This document shows, one piece after another, positions 5,975 to 13,420 of a DNA stretch of 14,331 bases. The stretch covers positions 1 through 14,331 of the forward strand of contig VYCX01000087.1 of assembly GCA_009843725.1 (NCBI GenBank), read 5' to 3'. The stretch is from Boseongicola sp. SB0675_bin_26. Its GTDB lineage: Bacteria > Pseudomonadota > Alphaproteobacteria > Rhodobacterales > Rhodobacteraceae. The position numbers and the translations under genes are program-made. Numbering within the stretch: position 1 is the stretch's first letter; every line of letters begins with the position of its first letter. The notes under the pieces are model-generated. The model ran no database searches. It had not been told where the DNA came from and saw nothing but the letters and a program-made list of their open reading frames with translations.

Positions 5975-6898
5975 TCATTCCGTTCTGCGAAGATCGGAGA
6001 GATCGGACGCAATTCTTGCCGCCAATCGCGCATTGCTCAGCATGAGGGCAGCATTTGCCTTCGCGGAACGCCCCTCCGACAACTCGAAGATGCGACCAAG
6101 GACAAAAGGCGTGAGCGAAGGGCCGGTGGCTCGCTCCCTTGCCTCGGCAACCGCGTGCTCAATCAGCGGATTCATGACTGCCGCGGGAATCTCATCCTCT
6201 GCAGGAACGGGATTGGCGACCAATTGTCCGCCTTGCAGGCCAAGGCGTCGACGCAGAAGGAATTCCCGGGCAATCTGACGGGTGCTGCTTGACATGGAAG
6301 GCGACGGAACGGAGGAGGCGCGCGACCAAAAGGCCGGGAAGTCCGGGCTGCCGAAAGTGGTGACCGGGACGCCAAGCGTCTCCAGCACTTCCAGCGTTTT
6401 CGGGATGTCGAGAATTGCCTTCGCCCCTGCACAGACCACCGCGACCGGCGTGATCGAGAGTTCCTGGAGGTCGGCCGAGATGTCAAAGCTCGCTTCCGCG
6501 CCCCTGTGGACACCGCCGATGCCTCCGGTGGCAAAGACCTCGATCCCGGCGAGATGTGCCGCGATCATGGTTGCGGCTACGGTCGTTGATCCTGTTTCCC
6601 CGGCAGCGATGCAGGATGCCAGATTGGCACGCGACAGCTTCCGGACCGTGCGACCAGCCCGTGCGAGGACATCCATGTCGGCCTCCGACATGCCGACCGT
6701 CATCTGGCCGGACAGCACGGCGATGGTCGCGGGCACCGCACCTTCGTTTCGCACGGCGTTCGCGGCAGAGCGTGCCGTCTCAATGTTCTGGGGATAGGGC
6801 ATGCCGTGTGAAACGATCGTGGATTCCAGGGCGACCACTGGCCTGCCACCCTTGAGCGCATCCCGGACTTCTTCATCGATCTTGAGGGGCAGTGTCAT
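5975..6898 (-). CDS. psuG: Pseudouridine-5'-phosphate glycosidase
   Basis: 307 residues matching PsuG throughout. ALESTIVSHGMPYPQN (23-38) contains catalytic Glu25; ATGGIGGVHRGAEASFDISA leads to DL with Asp143; VVCAGAKAILDIPKTLEVLE holds the Schiff-base Lys160. In E. coli PsuG the equivalent residues are E31, D149 and K166, a constant offset of six, which supports full activity. The enzyme cleaves the C-C glycosidic bond of pseudouridine 5'-phosphate, giving uracil and ribose 5-phosphate; the reaction is reversible in vitro. Its ATG overlaps the psuK stop by four bases, so kinase and glycosidase are co-translated with psuK first. Length is normal. It converges on the Fe-ADH gene. Confidence 0.95.
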   Translation of the reverse strand: MTLPLKIDEEVRDALKGGRPVVALESTIVSHGMPYPQNIETARSAANAVRNEGAVPATIAVLSGQMTVGMSEADMDVLARAGRTVRKLSRANLASCIAAGETGSTTVAATMIAAHLAGIEVFATGGIGGVHRGAEASFDISADLQELSITPVAVVCAGAKAILDIPKTLEVLETLGVPVTTFGSPDFPAFWSRASSVPSPSMSSSTRQIAREFLLRRRLGLQGGQLVANPVPAEDEIPAAVMNPLIEHAVAEARERATGPSLTPFVLGRIFELSEGRSAKANAALMLSNARLAARIASDLSDLRRTE

Positions 6899-7788
6899 TG
6901 ATCCGGTCCTCCCGAGACGTGGTCCGATGCGGCCCTGAGTGCCTCGTCCAGTGCATCCCTGGGTGTCGCGCCGGCGATTTCGGCTGCAACATGCGCCGCG
7001 AGGAAGGTGTCGCCGGCACCTGTGACGCGTGTCACGTTTGCTGCGGGCGGATCCGCCAGGACGATGCCGGCACGGGATCCATCGGCCGCTGCATGCTCAC
7101 CGTTCGTGACCAAGGCTCGACTTGCGCCAAGTTCCAGCAATGCTCTTGCGGCTTCTCCTGCATTGTCGAATCGAGAACTGCACAGGATCCCGGCTTCCTC
7201 GATGTTGACGTACACGGTGGCGTTCGGCATGCCGAGCAGCGGCACAAGCCGTTCGGCCTTGCCAGGAGAGGCCGATGTCACGCGCAGGTCCGCCTTCTCG
7301 AAGAGCCGGCTTTTCGAGATTCTTGCCAGGAGCGCACTGGTGAGGTTTCCGTCAAGCGCTATGGCTCCGGCGAACGGCGCCCCGGCCGATCCGAGGCGCC
7401 CATCCGCAAGCGGCTCGAGAATCCTGTCGCCTGCAGCTTCCAGCGAATGCGTGTCGGCAATCGCGGCGAACAGGCCGGCTGATCCCTCGATGGCCATGTA
7501 GCTGTCTGTTGGCAGTTCTGCCGTCTTGTAGACGCAGGTCGTGTCAATTCCGATTTCGGATGCAAGGGAGATCAGCCTCTCGCCTTCATCGTCTTCGCCA
7601 ATGGCTGAGAGCAGCGTCGGTGCCATGCCGAACTGCGCCAGCGAAGCGGCTATGTTCATGGCGACCCCACCGGGACGCCGGTCAATGCGCCCCGCCACGT
7701 CAGAGCCTTCCGTCATGGCAATGCCTGTGCGGCCAATCACATCCCAATGTGCTGAACCGATGCATGGAATCCTGGCGGCAGCGGTCAT
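6895..7788 (-). CDS. psuK: Pseudouridine kinase (PfkB family)
   Basis: 297-residue PfkB-type sugar kinase. The N-terminal strand IPCIGSAHWDVIGRT is followed by the glycine-rich RPGGVAMNIAASLAQFG and the C-terminal ATP/catalytic motif VTGAGDTFLAA, in which D260 is the catalytic base. Its 4-base overlap with psuG identifies it as PsuK, which phosphorylates pseudouridine to pseudouridine 5'-phosphate for PsuG. ATG 7788 (MTAAARIP) is chosen because the kinase fold starts immediately and GGGG lies 4 bases upstream. The same frame stays open to 8127, but that extension has no PfkB similarity and is Arg/Ala/Gln-rich. No dedicated pseudouridine transporter gene is adjacent; uptake genes must lie elsewhere. 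Confidence 0.9.
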   Translation of the reverse strand: MTAAARIPCIGSAHWDVIGRTGIAMTEGSDVAGRIDRRPGGVAMNIAASLAQFGMAPTLLSAIGEDDEGERLISLASEIGIDTTCVYKTAELPTDSYMAIEGSAGLFAAIADTHSLEAAGDRILEPLADGRLGSAGAPFAGAIALDGNLTSALLARISKSRLFEKADLRVTSASPGKAERLVPLLGMPNATVYVNIEEAGILCSSRFDNAGEAARALLELGASRALVTNGEHAAADGSRAGIVLADPPAANVTRVTGAGDTFLAAHVAAEIAGATPRDALDEALRAASDHVSGGPDQ

Positions 7789-7827
7789 GGAACCCCGTCG
7801 CGGGACCTGACTTCGATCTTTGGCGCC

Positions 7828-7849
7828 GACGACTTCAGGTCGTCTGAAG
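7828..7849 (-). promoter_or_regulatory. Two interlocked inverted repeats upstream of psuK
   Basis: GACGAC (7828-7833) pairs with GTCGTC (7839-7844), and CTTCAG (7833-7838) pairs with CTGAAG (7844-7849). The arms alternate A-B-A'-B' over 22 bases. In the psuK transcript this allows either of two exclusive 6-bp hairpins or an H-type pseudoknot, 40 bases before the start codon. An extra ACCTGA (7805-7810) could pair with TCAGGT (7835-7840). No known leader class was recognised. Confidence 0.3.
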
Positions 7850-8083
7850 GGCTTCGTGCCAGCAGCGCCAACCCGCCGGCGATGCTTAGGCAAGTGCGGT
7901 GCATGACCTCGGTCAACGGCACCCTCCGGAAACGCGGCGAGCGTTGCCTTCCGGCTTGCCGATCGAGGAGCCTGATTGGCTGCCTGTTGTCGGCCAGCAA
8001 GATGTTCAGCTCCGCTGCAGCGCCTTTGGAGCACTGATGTCGAGTTGCAGTCCTGAAGCTTCGCAGCCGGTTGGGCGGCAACG

Positions 8084-8095
8084 GCATTGCAATGC
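8084..8095. promoter_or_regulatory. Perfect 12-bp palindrome, candidate operator
   Basis: GCATTGCAATGC is a perfect palindrome with no spacer, in the divergent psuK/sulfatase region. A weak - strand promoter-like pair lies just upstream in the psuK direction: TTGAGG (complement of 8129-8134) and CATATC (complement of 8104-8109), separated by 19 bases. It could bind a dimeric regulator; which one is unknown. Confidence 0.28.
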
Positions 8096-8363
8096 ACTCC
8101 CACGATATGCGTCTGACGTAAATCCAAGCCTCAACATGCGTTGCTTGTCCAGAGCACGGCATCGTCAAATTCTGATTGCACGGTCCTGGTGCTTGCCATC
8201 CGTCGAATGAAGCCCGTCCATTCGAGGCCTTTGCATCCGCACGAACTTCAATTGGCCTCAGGTGGAAGACTCTGGCGGGATCGCGACATGAAGTCTGCTC
8301 GGTTCGCGATCGGCGTCGAAACCGTTGTCAATGCAGGCGATGATCCGGCCGCTCCACGCGATC

Positions 8364-8392
8364 TTGATCAGAATCTGTCGGGCAGGGACAAT
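8364..8392 (+). promoter_or_regulatory. Candidate sigma-70-type promoter for the sulfatase
   Basis: TTGATC (8364-8369) and GACAAT (8387-8392) are separated by 17 bases, each matching four of six consensus positions, about 100 bases before the sulfatase ATG. Such matches are common by chance. Confidence 0.22.
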
Positions 8393-8490
8393 CTTCATGT
8401 TGCATGGCAGAACAATGAAGCCGTGGGAATTCTTGTGAAACGCCAATCTCCGTGCTGCTTCTGCAGCTCAACCCAAAGGACGCTCCAGAA

Positions 8491-9972
8491 ATGAATGCAG
8501 CCCCGGGCAACAACTTCCTGATCGTCATCTCGGACGAGCATCGCAAGGACGCCATGGGCTGCGCCGGTCACCCCGTTGTCAAAACGCCGAATCTGGACGG
8601 CCTCGCCGGCCGTGGGACGATCTTCGAGAATGCCTACACGCCGTCACCCGTTTGCGTTCCCGCGCGTGCTGCCATGGCGTGTGGCGACTACGTTCACAAC
8701 ATCGGCTGCTGGGACAGCGCCACGCCCTATCGCGGCGTTCCCCGGAGCTGGATGCACAAGTTGCGTGACGGCGGCGTCGAGGTCACTTCGATCGGAAAGC
8801 TGCACTTCCGTTCGAGCGAGGACGACAACGGGTTCTCGCGGGAAATTCTGCCGATGCATGTCGTTGGCGGTGTCGGCTGGCCTGCCGGGCTCTTGCGCGA
8901 AGATCCTCCGGACTTCGAATCCGCTCGGGAACTTGCCGCAGATGTCGGCGCGGGAACGAGTTCCTACACAGACTACGACCTGGAAATAACCCAGGCGGCA
9001 TGCGATTGGCTGCTCGCGCGCGGAGAGTCAGCAGCTCCGTGGGCGACATTCGTGTCACTGGTCAGCCCGCACTACCCCCTTGTCGCGCCTTCGGAGTACT
9101 ACGATCTCTACGATCCGGAGGCCGTCGACTTTCCGATCGCGTATGAGCATTCGCTGCGGCCCCGGCATGCCGAACTGAACAACATGGCCCGTTTCTTCGA
9201 CTACGATCGGCATTTCGACCGACGAAAGGTGCGTGAGGCCAAGGCCGCATACTATGGCCTCGTCTCCTTCATGGACGACTGCGTGGGACGCATCCTTTCT
9301 GCGCTGGACCAGTCGGGGCAGGCGGACAACACGGTGGTCGTCTACGTGTCGGATCACGGTGACATGATGGGCGATCATGGCCTCTGGACCAAGCAGGTCA
9401 TGTACGAGGCATCGGCCGGAATCCCCATGATTGTCGCTGGCCCCGGAGTTCCCGTGGGGAAGCGGGTCGGCACCGGGACAAGCCTCGTAGACCTGGCGGC
9501 GACTGCGGTCGACGTAACCGCCGCTTCGGACAGCTCTGATGTACACTGTCCGGGCCGTTCGCTGCGCTCGATCGCAGGAGAGAAGGACGACCCGAACCGT
9601 ACCGTGTTCAGCGAGTACCATGACGGCGGCTCGACGACCGGATCCTTCATGGCGCGGTGGGGGAACTGGAAGTTCGTGTACTATGTCGGGCACGACGCCC
9701 AACTGTTCAACCTGGCGCAAGACCCTCATGAACTGCATGATCTGGCCCACGACGGAGTCAGCGATCCCGTGGTTATGGCGGCCTGGCGGGAAGGCGAAAG
9801 CCGGTTGAGGGCCATTTGCGATCCCGAAAAAGTCAACGCCCGATGTTTCGCCGATCAGAATCGAAGGATTGCGGAACTCGGCGGTATCGAGGCGTGCAGA
9901 AGCGCGCACGCATTCAATCACACGCCGACGCCAGGCGAACAGCGTGCTTTGGGCGAAGGCTCAGTATCGTGA
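8491..9972 (+). CDS. Type I (formylglycine-dependent) sulfatase
   Basis: 493-residue alkaline-phosphatase-fold hydrolase. Metal-binding SDEHRKD near the N-terminus (D15, E16) precedes the sulfatase signature CVPAR (55-59), whose Cys55 must be oxidised to formylglycine by a separate maturation enzyme. Other active-site residues visible are K103 (IGKLHF), H194 (SPHYP), D288-H289 (VSDHGDMMGDHG) and K301. Family enzymes release sulfate from sulfate esters; a choline-sulfatase or phosphonate-ester-hydrolase-like specificity cannot be excluded. ATG 8491 is chosen: AAGGA lies 10 bases upstream and the conserved core starts eight residues in, while the open frame from 8452 adds a non-conserved leader. 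No signal peptide is apparent, so the enzyme is probably cytoplasmic. It stands alone, with no adjacent sulfatase-maturation gene. Confidence 0.9.
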   Translation: MNAAPGNNFLIVISDEHRKDAMGCAGHPVVKTPNLDGLAGRGTIFENAYTPSPVCVPARAAMACGDYVHNIGCWDSATPYRGVPRSWMHKLRDGGVEVTSIGKLHFRSSEDDNGFSREILPMHVVGGVGWPAGLLREDPPDFESARELAADVGAGTSSYTDYDLEITQAACDWLLARGESAAPWATFVSLVSPHYPLVAPSEYYDLYDPEAVDFPIAYEHSLRPRHAELNNMARFFDYDRHFDRRKVREAKAAYYGLVSFMDDCVGRILSALDQSGQADNTVVVYVSDHGDMMGDHGLWTKQVMYEASAGIPMIVAGPGVPVGKRVGTGTSLVDLAATAVDVTAASDSSDVHCPGRSLRSIAGEKDDPNRTVFSEYHDGGSTTGSFMARWGNWKFVYYVGHDAQLFNLAQDPHELHDLAHDGVSDPVVMAAWREGESRLRAICDPEKVNARCFADQNRRIAELGGIEACRSAHAFNHTPTPGEQRALGEGSVS

Positions 9973-10417
9973 TTCCACGCTGACTTCCCCAGTGACGAAC
10001 CGTTGGAGCGCGCATGCATGGGCGTCCGTCGCGCTTGGCCGAAATTGCGACGTTGGCGTGCCGATCTCGGCTGCACCAGGAATCGCATAGGTGGCGAAGT
10101 TTCCGGAGACGCGAGGCATCTGGGTGATCCACGCGGGAGCCTGTCCGCACAGCGGCGCGCAATCGGTGGATTTGAATCGAGGAACTGCCTTTGGCTTCGA
10201 GTGACTGGCCGGAGCGCGTTGGCCGCGGCGAACTACTGTTCCACAGGGAGCGTTCGGTTGGCCCGGGCACGACGGCGAAGCAGAAGGGCTGGAGACGGCA
10301 CCTTCGGAAACGCATCTGCTGTCTTGCCGTTCGCATCCGAAGACCGATTGCGGGCCTGCGCTGGCGCACTGACAATGATCGCGTCCGGGCATTCTCCTTG
10401 ATCTTCCGGCAGAATTT

Positions 10418-10433
10418 CGGGTCCAGGGACCCG
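10418..10433. repeat. 16-bp inverted repeat
   Basis: CGGGTCC (10418-10424), AG, GGACCCG (10427-10433): perfect 7-base arms with a 2-base centre. It is symmetrical enough for an operator, but lies downstream of both flanking genes, so a role in transcription initiation is doubtful. Confidence 0.25.
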
Positions 10434-10529
10434 GGCGCCAGCCAGGGGCGCATGATCAGGACGAGGACCGTGCGCGCGAAGCTCGGCTTGGCGCGTCGCC
10501 GCTTGCGGTTGGGTCTCGCGTGGATGTTC

Positions 10530-10556
10530 GAGAAACAAGCGAGCGACTCGTTTCTC
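10530..10556 (-). terminator. Hairpin downstream of lacI
   Basis: On the + strand GAGAAAC (10530-10536) pairs with GTTTCTC (10550-10556), and inside it CGAG (10540-10543) and CTCG (10547-10550) offer a competing inner stem. The structure begins 15 bases beyond the lacI stop in the leftward direction. There is no U-run after the stem, so it may act as a Rho-assisted end or an RNA-stabilising 3' structure rather than a classic terminator. Confidence 0.42.
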
Positions 10557-10571
10557 CCAACAAGGCCGGGT

Positions 10572-11579
10572 TCACTCAATTCTGCCGCAGGGCAGCGCGA
10601 TTTCGGTCTTGTCAGTGTTCCCGCCTTCGATCTGGCTGATCAACAGCGAAGTCGCGGCCCGGACCATTTTCTCAAACGGCACGCTGACTGAATGGAGATT
10701 GTAGGCAGTCAGTTTCGCGAGCAGGGATTGCCCAAAGCCGACAACCAGGAGATCCCGGCTTTTCTGCGCACCACGACCTTTCACCGCATCCTGCACGGCA
10801 ACCGCCAGCAGGTCGCTTGAGCAGAAGAACCCATCGGGAGGCTTCGGCAGGTTCATCATCTCCATTGCTGCCGCGTGGCCGCGATCATAGTCGTTGACTC
10901 CGGCGAGCCTGGTCACCGGTTGGTAGCCATAGAGCTCTTCGATGCGCTGAACGAAGCCCGCCATGCGTTCCTTGGTCACGGTGGCGTCGGCGTTGCCACC
11001 GATGAAGGCCGGGCGCGTGACGCCGTTTTCGTGCATGTAGTCGGCGACCAGCGCTGCGCCGGCGTCGTTGTCGCAATGGACCGAACTGTATTCGGGACGC
11101 AGAGACCGGCGGCCGACGACCACTATCGGCTTGTTCTGGGACTCGCAGCTATGCGCAAGCTGGTCCGGAAGGTGCGAGGCCGCGACCAGTATCCCGTCAA
11201 CCTGGAACTGCAGGGCGGTATCGACCGAAGCCATCTCGCGGCGCCCGCGGCTGACATTCAACAGGATCGCGTGGTAGTTCCGCAGTTGCGCCTCGGCCGA
11301 AACGTAGCGGAAGAGGTCCAGATGTTCGGGGTCGTCGAAATTGTTGACCAGCAAGCCGATCAGGTTCGATCGCCGCCCAGCCAGGACGCGCGCGGCCATG
11401 TTCGGGCGATAGCCGAGTTGCCCGGCAATGTTCAGCACCCGCTCTCGCGTGGTCTCGTTCACAAGGCCGGCATCGGAGATGCTGCGCGAAACCGTGGTCA
11501 GCGACACCCCGGCATGGTCGGCGACGTCCTGGGCGGTGACTTTGCCGTGGTTCCGGCGGGTTGCCTTTGCTCCGCTCAC
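10572..11579 (-). CDS. LacI-family transcriptional regulator
   Basis: 335 residues. The N-terminal helix-turn-helix VTAQDVADHAGVSLTTVSR (14-32) and hinge region YRPNMAARVLAGRRS (57-71) with the minor-groove Leu66 are typical LacI/PurR features. A periplasmic-binding-protein-like effector domain follows (IGLLVNNF, VDGILVAA, GFFCSSDLLAVAV). The start is GTG, and its first bases overlap the stop of the ABC ATPase gene (11576-11579), so it is translated from the transporter mRNA as the last gene of that operon. LacI regulators in this position usually sense the imported solute or a metabolite and repress the operon; that is inference. The operator should lie upstream of the operon, outside this window. 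Effector unknown. Confidence 0.92.
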   Translation of the reverse strand: MSGAKATRRNHGKVTAQDVADHAGVSLTTVSRSISDAGLVNETTRERVLNIAGQLGYRPNMAARVLAGRRSNLIGLLVNNFDDPEHLDLFRYVSAEAQLRNYHAILLNVSRGRREMASVDTALQFQVDGILVAASHLPDQLAHSCESQNKPIVVVGRRSLRPEYSSVHCDNDAGAALVADYMHENGVTRPAFIGGNADATVTKERMAGFVQRIEELYGYQPVTRLAGVNDYDRGHAAAMEMMNLPKPPDGFFCSSDLLAVAVQDAVKGRGAQKSRDLLVVGFGQSLLAKLTAYNLHSVSVPFEKMVRAATSLLISQIEGGNTDKTEIALPCGRIE

Positions 11580-13420
11580 GGTTCGCGCTCTCCTTCATCG
11601 GCTGGACCCACGCCGGAACGCAGAACGAAATGGCCCTCGGCCACTCTCTCGAAATGCGTCGGCGCGGGCGCATGTCCGACAGGGTGAATGGGCGAAGGCG
11701 GCGGTCTGGTCGCCAGTTCCCATCTTTCGGCCCGGCGGGCAAGGTCAAGTGTCGGCACGGCGGCAAGCAGCGTCTTGGTGTATGCGTGCTGCGGGTTGGC
11801 AAAGACCTGTTCCCGTGTGGCAGTCTCGACGATCCGGCCCAGGTACATCACCGCGACCCGATGCGAAACCCGCTCGACCACCGCCATGTCGTGGCCGATG
11901 AAGAGGTACGAGATCCCCATGTCGGCCTGCAGTTCCATCATCAGGTTCAGCACTTCGGCCTGGATCGACACATCCAGCGCCGAAACCGCCTCGTCGGAAA
12001 TTATCAGCTTGGGACTCGGGGCCAAGGCGCGGGCGATGGCAACGCGCTGGCGTTGCCCTCCGGAAAGCTCGCTGGGATGCCGCCGGAGAAAGGCACGCGG
12101 CAGGCGTACCCGGTCGAAGAGTTCAGCCGCACGGTCCTCGAGCGCGCTGCCGGCCTCCAGCCCGAAGTTCTTCAGCGGTTCGATGACCTGCTCTAGCAGC
12201 GACATGTGCGGGTTTAGCGAGCCGTAGGGATCCTGAAAGATCATCTGCATGTCGCGGCGGGCCAGTCGCATTTCCTCGTCGGAAAGTGCCAGCAGATCCT
12301 GTCCGTCGAAGGTGATCTCGCCGCTGTCGGGGCGTTCCAGCCGCAAGATGCAGAGCCCGGTTACTGACTTGCCGCTGCCGCTTTCGCCGACGAGCGAGAG
12401 AGTCTCGTTCTCGAGAAGGTGAAACGTTACGTCCTCGACTGCGTGTGCGTTGGCCACGGTTCGGCTCAGCCAGCCACCGCGGATCGGGAAGCGCTTGGTC
12501 AGGTGCTTGACGTCGAGCAGCACGCGGCTACCCGGCTGAAGCGGCTTGTCGATGTTGCATTCGGTCGTGTCGACGGTTTCCATGGGTTCTGGCAGGATCT
12601 TGCCGGCCATGTCGCCGAGTTTCGGAACTGCCGCCAGAAGGGCCTGGGTATAGGGGTCCTGCGGATCGGTCAGCACTTGCTCGACCGGCCCCTCCTCGGC
12701 CACGAGGCCATCGTGCATCACGACCACCCGGTCGGCCATCTGCGCCACAACGGCCATGTCATGGGTTATCAGGAGCACTGCCGCGCCGGTCTCGTCCCTC
12801 AGCTTGCGAATGAGCGCCAGAATCTCGGCCTGTACCGTGACGTCGAGCGCCGTGGTGGGTTCATCGGCAATCAGCAGACGCGGCTCGCAGGCCAGCGCCA
12901 TGGCGATGACGATGCGCTGGCGCATGCCGCCGCTGAGCTCGTGCGGATATTGCTTCAGTCGCCGTTCGGGCTCGGGGATGCGCACCTGTTTCAACAGCTC
13001 GATCGAACGGACGCCGGCCTCTTCTCGGCTCATGTCGCGATGGTGCAGCAGGCTTTCGGCCAGTTGCCAGCCGATCGTGTACGAGGGGTTCAGCGCCGTC
13101 ATGGGCTCCTGAAAGATCATGCCGATTTCGTTGCCTCGAATCGTGCGCATCTGTGCTTCGTCTGCCGCACGCAGGTCAATCTCGTCTCCGCTGCCGCCAT
13201 CCAGTGTCAGCTGGCCTTCCGCCACCCAGCCGCCAGAGAACTTGGTGAGCTGCATCAGCGCGTAGGCAGAGACAGACTTGCCGGAACCGGACTCGCCCAC
13301 AATGCAGACGATTTCGCCCGGCTCGATGGTGAACGAGACGTCCCGGACTCCCGCAATCGCGCCGCGTTTCGACGGAAACTTGATGCGCAGGCCTTCGACA
13401 CTGACGAGCGGCTTGTTCAT
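11576..13420 (-). CDS. Fused dipeptide/oligopeptide-type ABC transporter ATPase (DppD-DppF-like)
   Basis: 614-residue protein with two complete ABC ATPase domains. Domain 1 has Walker A GESGSGKS (42-49), Q-loop IFQEP (102-106), signature LSGGMRQR (162-169) and Walker B LLIADEP with E187. Domain 2 has Walker A GESGSGKS (345-352), Q-loop IFQDPYGSLNP, signature LSGGQRQR (452-459) and Walker B LIISDEA. After each comes the oligopeptide/dipeptide-transporter tail motif (DPYTQALLAAVP and HAYTKTLLAAVP). It therefore supplies both ATPase subunits that DppD/DppF encode separately, as in GsiA-like proteins. It powers import across the inner membrane with the adjacent permease. ATG 13420 (MNKPLVSVEG) is preferred over the longer frame from 13456 because it overlaps the permease stop as ATGA. 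Substrates could be peptides, glycosides or opines. Confidence 0.93.
   Translation of the reverse strand: MNKPLVSVEGLRIKFPSKRGAIAGVRDVSFTIEPGEIVCIVGESGSGKSVSAYALMQLTKFSGGWVAEGQLTLDGGSGDEIDLRAADEAQMRTIRGNEIGMIFQEPMTALNPSYTIGWQLAESLLHHRDMSREEAGVRSIELLKQVRIPEPERRLKQYPHELSGGMRQRIVIAMALACEPRLLIADEPTTALDVTVQAEILALIRKLRDETGAAVLLITHDMAVVAQMADRVVVMHDGLVAEEGPVEQVLTDPQDPYTQALLAAVPKLGDMAGKILPEPMETVDTTECNIDKPLQPGSRVLLDVKHLTKRFPIRGGWLSRTVANAHAVEDVTFHLLENETLSLVGESGSGKSVTGLCILRLERPDSGEITFDGQDLLALSDEEMRLARRDMQMIFQDPYGSLNPHMSLLEQVIEPLKNFGLEAGSALEDRAAELFDRVRLPRAFLRRHPSELSGGQRQRVAIARALAPSPKLIISDEAVSALDVSIQAEVLNLMMELQADMGISYLFIGHDMAVVERVSHRVAVMYLGRIVETATREQVFANPQHAYTKTLLAAVPTLDLARRAERWELATRPPPSPIHPVGHAPAPTHFERVAEGHFVLRSGVGPADEGEREP

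Larger units (their letters stand above)
7789..8490. other. 702-base divergent spacer between psuK and the sulfatase gene
   Basis: No convincing gene. On the - strand an open frame of up to 127 codons (7785-8168) ends with a TGA overlapping the psuK ATG. Its psuK-proximal half uses mostly G/C third bases, as the real genes do, but no family is recognisable and the overlap follows automatically from a Met-Thr start. On the + strand small frames up to the sulfatase lack signatures. The spacer contains interlocked inverted repeats (7828-7849), a 12-bp palindrome (8084-8095) and a candidate sulfatase promoter (8364-8392). Confidence 0.5.
9973..10571. other. 599-base spacer between convergent sulfatase and lacI genes, no confident gene
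   Basis: Open frames exist on both strands. The most protein-like is the - strand end at about 9961-10165, which reads WITQMPRVSGNFATYAIPGA and AEIGTPTSQFRPSATDAHAC before its stop inside the sulfatase tail. Its further upstream part is Cys/Ser/Pro-rich and not protein-like. It may be the remnant of a decayed gene; no family was recognised. A 7-bp-arm palindrome (10418-10433) and a long hairpin after lacI (10530-10556) lie here too. Confidence 0.4.

Noticed and set aside
7789..8127. N-terminal extension of psuK giving a 410-residue protein
   Set aside because: The PfkB fold begins right after ATG 7788; the extra residues are Arg/Gln/Ala-rich with no family similarity, and PsuK proteins are about 300 residues.
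7785..8168. - strand 127-codon frame overlapping the psuK start by ATGA
   Set aside because: The overlap is automatic for any gene starting Met-Thr, and no recognisable domain is present; described only as part of the spacer.
8452..8490. Earlier ATG 8452 for the sulfatase
   Set aside because: The added residues are not conserved-looking and lack a ribosome site; ATG 8491 has AAGGA at a reasonable distance.
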